The position numbers and the translations under genes are program-made. Below are positions 59,911 to 64,000 of a DNA stretch of 64,000 nucleotides, piece by piece. The stretch comes from Cytophagaceae bacterium. GTDB taxonomy: Bacteria; Bacteroidota; Bacteroidia; Cytophagales; Spirosomataceae. The notes under the pieces were generated by a model. That model was not told the DNA's origin and did not search any database. It saw only the letters and a program-made list of their open reading frames with translations. Position 1 is the first letter of the stretch. The number at the start of each line of letters is the position of its first letter. Location of the stretch: positions 1 to 64,000 of the forward strand of contig JAIXOL010000038.1 of the NCBI GenBank assembly GCA_027486845.1. The letters are read 5' to 3'.

Positions 59911-60294
59911 ATGCGTAAAATACTAATAATAACTCTCTTAGCTTTGGCTTCGTGCCAAAAGAAAAAAGCTGATTTAGGTACATTCGACCAAAAGTCTTTC
60001 CGAACTGACCGAGGTGCTTGTGAAGGGAAAAGAGAAAAACTGATTGAAGAACTAAAAACTCTCCGACCAAAGATTTTGGGTTTAACCGAAAACCAAGTTA
60101 TCGAAACTTTGGGTAGATATGATTTTCAAATTCTGAGCCGTCGCAACGAAAAAGTTTTTGTGTTTTACTTAGAAAAAGGTGCACATTGTGAAAATATTCA
60201 AAACTCAACGCAAGCTCGTTCGATGATTTTGTATTTCAATGCCGCAAGTTTAGTAAAAGAAGTTTCGTTTCAATTTGGTAGCCCAGTTGAATAA
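59911..60294 (+). CDS. Small lipoprotein, unknown function (127 aa)
   Basis: Lipoprotein signal MRKILIITLLALASC with the lipobox LASC. The mature part is basic and then alpha/beta (ILGLTENQVIETLGRYDFQI), similar in pattern to SmpA/BamE-like small folds, though I cannot assign a family. Ends QFGSPVE. Confidence 0.75.
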   Translation: MRKILIITLLALASCQKKKADLGTFDQKSFRTDRGACEGKREKLIEELKTLRPKILGLTENQVIETLGRYDFQILSRRNEKVFVFYLEKGAHCENIQNSTQARSMILYFNAASLVKEVSFQFGSPVE

Positions 60295-60370
60295 TAAAAC
60301 AATTTTCCGAAATTTTTTAGAGGACCAAAAGCACATTTTCTTTGGCAAAGAAAAATATTTCAATAAAAAA

Positions 60371-60401
60371 TTTTGATTTCTAATATCAACCATTACTTTT
60401 G
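60371..60401 (+). promoter_or_regulatory. trp operon promoter
   Basis: TTTTG (60371-60375), 18 bp, TACTTTTG (60394-60401): an excellent Bacteroidota -33/-7 pair. It lies 22 bp before the trp leader peptide. Confidence 0.8.
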
Positions 60402-60423
60402 CAATCATAAAGTAAAACAGAAA

Positions 60424-60477
60424 ATGACTCAATATTCTAACATAGTAAAAATCTGGTGGTGGCGTCCTGCGAAATAG
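60424..60477 (+). CDS. trpL: trp leader peptide
   Basis: 17-codon frame MTQYSNIVKIWWWRPAK, stop TAG. Three consecutive Trp codons (TGGTGGTGG) sit near its end, followed 45 bp later by a terminator hairpin and then trpE. This is classical ribosome-mediated attenuation: stalling at scarce Trp-tRNA prevents the terminator from forming. Confidence 0.93.
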   Translation: MTQYSNIVKIWWWRPAK

Positions 60478-60522
60478 GATGAACAGATTTGCTATGTAGA
60501 AAAACATACAAGTATTAAGCGA

Positions 60523-60563
60523 AGCGGCTTACTGTTCATAACGGTAAGTCGCTTTTTATTTTT
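60523..60563 (+). terminator. trp attenuator terminator
   Basis: AGCGGCTTAC pairs with GTAAGTCGCT (one G-U), followed by TTTTATTTTT. It ends about 25 bp before the trpE start codon. An upstream alternative pairing with the leader region (antiterminator) is expected. Confidence 0.9.
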
Positions 60564-60587
60564 GACTCTATTCTTATCATTTATAAT

Positions 60588-62015
60588 ATGAAATCTTCTT
60601 ATCAAATAACAACTCGCCATAAACGCTTACTTGCCGACACACTTACGCCAGTTGGTATTTTTCAGCGTTTGCGAGGGCATTACCCACATTCGGTTATTCT
60701 TGAAAGTGCCGATTATCATGCCATGCACAATAGTTTTAGTTATATTGCTTGTGATGAAGTGGCAAGTTTTCAATTAGACGAAGATGTTGTTACGCAAAAA
60801 TTTCCAGATGGAATGAGTGAGACTTTTTCATTAAAAAATAGAAAAGACGGCGTAAAAGTTTTACAGGAATTTGCCGAACGTTTTGAAAATCCTAAAAGTG
60901 AGTTCCCTTTTATAACAAACGGGCTTTTCGGACATATTACCTATGATTCTGTTGAGTATTTTGAAGACATTGAGATTCAAGAAAAAAGTGTCGAAAGTGC
61001 CATTCCGCAGATTTTATACCGTGTTTATCGCTATGTGATTGCCATCAATCACTTTAAAGATGAATTGTATATTTTCGAGCATATATACACGCCCGAAGGT
61101 CAAGAGCCAAAAGTTTCTGTCGATGGCTTAGAAACTTTAGAGTTTTTTGTGAAAAACCCCAAAATGTCAACTGCTAAATTTAAAGCAGAAAAAGACGAGG
61201 TTTCTAATTTGAATGATGATGAAATGCTAATAATCATCAATAAATGTATCGGACATTGTTTGCGTGGGGATGTATTTCAGATTGTGCCTTCTCGTAGGTT
61301 TTCAAAGAAATTTGAAGGCGATGATTTCAATGTTTATCGTGCCTTGCGTTCAATCAATCCTTCGCCTTATTTATTCTATTTCGATGGGGGAGATTACCAT
61401 ATTTTTGGTAGTTCGCCCGAAAAGCAGATTTTGATTAAAGATGGGCAGGCCGAAATTCACCCAATTGCAGGAACATTCAGACGCACGGGCGATGATGAAC
61501 ATGATGCAGAATTAGCTCGCCAACTCCACGCTGATCCAAAAGAATCGGCCGAACACGTAATGTTAGTCGATTTGGCCAGAAATGACCTTTCACGCAGTGC
61601 TGAAAACGTAAAAGTCGAAACTTTCAAGGAAGTTCAGTTTTATAGCCATGTTATTCACTTGGTTTCAAAAGTGACTGGCAAAATGCACGAAGGCACTAAT
61701 CCTTTGCAATTGGTAGCAGATACTTTTCCAGCAGGAACACTTTCTGGAGCTCCCAAGCATAATGCCATGACAATTATCAATAAATTTGAGCCAACCAATC
61801 GTAGTATTTATGGAGGAGCAATTGGCTTCATGGATTTCAAAGGAAATTTCAATCATGCCATTGCAATTCGTACGTTTTTGAGTAAAAATAATACACTTTT
61901 CTATCAAGCAGGTATGGGTGTTGTGGCAAAATCTGATGTCGAACTCGAAATGAAAGAGGTACATTTGAAATTAGCTGCTTTAAGAAAAGCGATTGAAATG
62001 GCGGAGGAGATTTGA
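60588..62015 (+). CDS. trpE: Anthranilate synthase component I
   Basis: 475 aa chorismate-binding enzyme. An N-terminal ILESADYH carries the Trp-feedback motif. The catalytic half has FQIVPSRRFSKKF, FGSSPEKQILI, HPIAGTFRRTG, LVDLARNDL and FPAGTLSGAPK, with GGAIGFMDFKGN. With TrpG it makes anthranilate from chorismate and glutamine. First enzyme gene behind the attenuator. Confidence 0.97.
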   Translation: MKSSYQITTRHKRLLADTLTPVGIFQRLRGHYPHSVILESADYHAMHNSFSYIACDEVASFQLDEDVVTQKFPDGMSETFSLKNRKDGVKVLQEFAERFENPKSEFPFITNGLFGHITYDSVEYFEDIEIQEKSVESAIPQILYRVYRYVIAINHFKDELYIFEHIYTPEGQEPKVSVDGLETLEFFVKNPKMSTAKFKAEKDEVSNLNDDEMLIIINKCIGHCLRGDVFQIVPSRRFSKKFEGDDFNVYRALRSINPSPYLFYFDGGDYHIFGSSPEKQILIKDGQAEIHPIAGTFRRTGDDEHDAELARQLHADPKESAEHVMLVDLARNDLSRSAENVKVETFKEVQFYSHVIHLVSKVTGKMHEGTNPLQLVADTFPAGTLSGAPKHNAMTIINKFEPTNRSIYGGAIGFMDFKGNFNHAIAIRTFLSKNNTLFYQAGMGVVAKSDVELEMKEVHLKLAALRKAIEMAEEI

Positions 62016-62042
62016 GAATATTTAGTAATAAAATTTCAATAA

Positions 62043-62504
62043 ATGGAAAACTCAAAAATAGAAGATTCATTAACTAAGGAAAGTATAATTAGATTGATTG
62101 AATTGGCACATACGAATGAATTGAAAAACCATGCAGTGAAATTTCCAATTAATGATGAAGTTAAAGCATTATTAGAAGAAGAAATGGAATATAATTTTGA
62201 TGAATATAGCTTTCAAATTGATATTTATGCCATTAAACATATACTTAAAGAGCATGGAAATGAATCAAAAGAAGATACAAGAGGGCAAATAGCAGTCAAA
62301 GATGAAGATATTTTATTAGTTTTTGATGTGTTACATTTTCCAGATTTGATTTTAAATAGCGGAAAAAACAAACTTGGAAAGGAAACTATTACTTTTATTA
62401 AACAAGTTGATAACAGATACGTGATTATACAGGAAGTGAGAACAGGACGTAAAACTGTGGCTTTAAATTCTATGCGTATATTTAAAACAAAAAGAACCAA
62501 TTAG
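62043..62504 (+). CDS. BECR-fold nuclease-like protein (PBECR family candidate), inserted in the trp operon
   Basis: 153 aa. The C-terminal part has IYAIKHILKEHGNESKEDTR, GQIAVKDEDI, FPDLILNSG, YVIIQEVRTGRKTV and LNSMRIF. The H-x2-K-H spacing, late E-V-R-x-x-R-K and terminal strand resemble the phage Barnase-EndoU-ColicinE5/D-RelE-like nuclease domains. It is not a tryptophan enzyme. It starts 27 bp after trpE, so is read with the trp operon. Alternative: an uncharacterised toxin-like or phage-derived domain. Confidence 0.6.
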   Translation: MENSKIEDSLTKESIIRLIELAHTNELKNHAVKFPINDEVKALLEEEMEYNFDEYSFQIDIYAIKHILKEHGNESKEDTRGQIAVKDEDILLVFDVLHFPDLILNSGKNKLGKETITFIKQVDNRYVIIQEVRTGRKTVALNSMRIFKTKRTN

Positions 62505-62539
62505 GCTGTCAATGCAGTTTATTGATTCTTTTTATAAAA

Positions 62540-62600
62540 CGACGGGTGTATGCTCGGCAGTGCCGTCCTTCCCTTTTAACGTCCGAAACGACTTCGTTTT
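62540..62600. repeat. REP-like palindromes between the inserted gene and trpG
   Basis: CGGCA-g-TGCCG (62555-62565) and AAACGA-ct-TCGTTT (62586-62599), in a block much more GC-rich than its surroundings. GCCGTCCTT within it is shared with the left-end hairpin of the TnpB element (35466-35483, opposite orientation), so it may be IS-related. Confidence 0.5.
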
Positions 62601-62657
62601 GTAGTACAAATATATAAATATTTTCAAATAACAGCAAAATCAATACAAAAATACAAC

Positions 62658-63224
62658 ATGAAAATATTAGTTCTTGATAATTACGATTCGTTCGTTTACA
62701 ACTTAGTCTATATTCTAAAAGAATTAGGTGGAGATGTAGATGTATTCAGAAATGATAAAATTGCATTGGATGAAGTCGAAAAATACGATAAAATTTTGCT
62801 TTCACCAGGCCCGGGAATTCCTAAAGAAGCTGGAATTATGCTTGATTTAATCAAAACCTATCATGCCTCAAAATCTATTTTTGGCGTGTGTTTGGGGCAT
62901 CAAGCAATCGGTGAGGCTTTCGGAGCAAAATTGTATAATATGGGCGAAGTCCTTCATGGAGTAACAACCAAGTGTTTGATAACTGATACAAACGAAGTTC
63001 TTTTCCAAGGAATTCCTGCCGAAATAGAAGTTTGCCGTTATCATTCATGGACAGTTGTTCCTGAAACCATGCCAGCCGATTTGAAAATTACTGCCATTGA
63101 CGAAAAGGGCTATGTAATGGCAGAAGCTCATCAAAAATACGATGTACGAGGTGTACAGTTTCACCCCGAAGCATATTTGACGCAACACGGCGTGAAAATG
63201 GTGGAGAATTGGATGAGAAAATAA
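62658..63224 (+). CDS. trpG: Anthranilate synthase component II (glutamine amidotransferase)
   Basis: 188 aa. Triad: Cys in FGVCLGHQAIGEAFG, His and Glu in GVQFHPEAYLT; LDNYDSFVYNL and SPGPGIP are the family opening. The usual HPES is HPEA here, which keeps His and Glu. Supplies ammonia to TrpE. May also serve p-aminobenzoate synthesis as in many bacteria. Confidence 0.96.
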   Translation: MKILVLDNYDSFVYNLVYILKELGGDVDVFRNDKIALDEVEKYDKILLSPGPGIPKEAGIMLDLIKTYHASKSIFGVCLGHQAIGEAFGAKLYNMGEVLHGVTTKCLITDTNEVLFQGIPAEIEVCRYHSWTVVPETMPADLKITAIDEKGYVMAEAHQKYDVRGVQFHPEAYLTQHGVKMVENWMRK

Positions 63225-63291
63225 TTGTTTGAAGGGTTGTTTTGTTTTTGACGGTTCGTCGTAGTAATTGTTACAAAATTGTTTTTGCTTT

Positions 63292-63657
63292 ATGAAAATA
63301 AATCGTTTTGAAGATCTTGAAATTTGGAAAATTTCTGCTCAAATCGCAGTTGATATTTTTGAAGTTTGTAAAGAAAAGCCATTGAAAAATGATTTCGGAA
63401 CAAAAGACCAAATTCAAAGAGCTGCATTTTCTGTGTCAAATAATATCAGTGAAGGTTTTGAATATGATAACAATGCTGATTTTATAAGATATTTACGTTA
63501 CGCAAAAGGTTCAGCAGGTGAGTTGCGTAGCCAAATTTTTGTCTTAAAAAATGCTGGTTTGATTAGTGAAACATTTTATACTCAAAAATATAGTGAACTT
63601 ATTGCACTTTCTGTAAAAATTAAAAACCTCATGACTTATTTACAGAATAAAAAATAG
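63292..63657 (+). CDS. Four-helix-bundle protein (23S rRNA IVP family)
   Basis: 121 aa from ATG 63292; eight more upstream residues in the open frame are not family-like. Family motifs: FEDLEIWKISAQIAVDIFEV, QIQRAAFSVSNNISEGFE, FIRYLRYAKGSAGELRSQIF. These proteins are encoded in rRNA intervening sequences or as stand-alone mobile genes; function is not known. It lies inside the trp operon between trpG and trpD, as often seen for this family in Bacteroidota. Confidence 0.92.
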   Translation: MKINRFEDLEIWKISAQIAVDIFEVCKEKPLKNDFGTKDQIQRAAFSVSNNISEGFEYDNNADFIRYLRYAKGSAGELRSQIFVLKNAGLISETFYTQKYSELIALSVKIKNLMTYLQNKK

Positions 63658-63726
63658 AACGGATGTAAACAATTATCTGAGAACTGTCTTAAACAATGTG
63701 CAACAAATTGCAACAATATTAACAAT

Positions 63727-64000
63727 ATGAAACCATACCTTAACCAACTAATTGACAACCAAAATCTTACGACCCAGCAAGCCCAAGAAGCCCTCCTAAA
63801 AATAGGGCAAGGAGAAGTTAATAATTCTCAGATTGCTGCTTTTTTGATGGGAATTCAGCAAAAAGGAATCACCGTTGATGAGCTCGAAGGTTTTCGTGAA
63901 GCAATGCTTTCATTGGCAGTACAGATAGATTTATCAGATTTTGATGCAATGGATATTGTCGGAACTGGCGGCGATGGCAAAGATACTTTCAATATTTCTA
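63727..64000 (+). CDS. trpD: Anthranilate phosphoribosyltransferase, 5' part (cut by window edge)
   Basis: Frame from ATG 63727 runs open to the end of the window (91 codons). YLNQLIDNQNLTTQQAQEAL and IAAFLMGIQQKG are the N-terminal helical domain; MDIVGTGGDGKDTFNIS is the PRPP-binding glycine-rich loop. Third enzyme gene of the trp operon; remainder lies outside. Confidence 0.95.
   Translation, partial: MKPYLNQLIDNQNLTTQQAQEALLKIGQGEVNNSQIAAFLMGIQQKGITVDELEGFREAMLSLAVQIDLSDFDAMDIVGTGGDGKDTFNIS

Noticed and set aside
60250-60507. 85-aa protein on the minus strand
   Set aside because: It runs antisense through the trp promoter and leader peptide, which are well supported.

Overview
The window is AT-rich DNA from a member of the Bacteroidota, most likely a Cytophagales (Spirosomataceae/Leadbetterellaceae-like, for example an Emticicia relative; the genus is a guess). 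The evidence is promoters of the TAnnTTTG type, a type-B T9SS C-terminal sorting domain, a DUF1800/DUF1501 pair, several CarboxypepD_reg/TonB outer-membrane barrels, and a trp leader peptide with three tandem Trp codons.

Layout. 1-420: a tandem array of palindromic short repeats. 1.1-23.1 kb: a large exopolysaccharide/O-antigen-like locus. It holds a sulfation cassette (GDP-mannose 3,5-epimerase, DUF2061-APS kinase fusion, flippase, sulfotransferase) bracketed by an intact and a decayed copy of one small gene; rfbBAC; a secreted head-repeat adhesin; a second flippase; methyltransferases, one broken by an in-frame amber codon; a Wzy-like polymerase; glycosyltransferases; an IS66 remnant; a tyvelose-epimerase-like enzyme; the initiating polyprenyl-phosphate sugar transferase; and Wzi. 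23.2-28.1 kb: a T9SS cargo protein and a DUF1501/DUF1800 pair. 28.5-32.0 kb: ileS, with two in-frame palindromic GC-rich insertions.

32-56 kb is accessory and is the most interesting part. It carries a fragment of a peptide-exporter ABC ATPase, a PIN toxin-antitoxin pair, and an IS200/IS605 TnpB element inserted into the 3' end of a C39-peptidase ABC exporter (the lost C-terminus and terminator can be read on the far side of the insertion). Next come a thioredoxin-like protein, a three-gene ABC/membrane operon, a 56-aa membrane protein, three double-glycine leader peptides (two with a shared upstream sequence), a GT1 glycosyltransferase followed by the tail of a lost second copy, a TonB-type barrel, an XRE regulator, a LytS/LytR-type two-component system, another barrel, and a class I lanthipeptide locus (42-aa precursor, LanC, and a LanB that has lost most of its length). 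Together these look like one or two peptide (RiPP/bacteriocin-like) production and export systems in different states of decay. Most of the peptide genes are too short for ordinary gene callers.

55.8-64 kb: tRNA-Phe, a membrane Fe-S oxidoreductase, thioredoxin, a Tat-exported Gfo/Idh/MocA oxidoreductase, a small lipoprotein, then the trp operon with leader peptide and attenuator (trpL, trpE, a BECR-type nuclease-like gene, trpG, a four-helix-bundle gene, and the start of trpD cut by the window edge).
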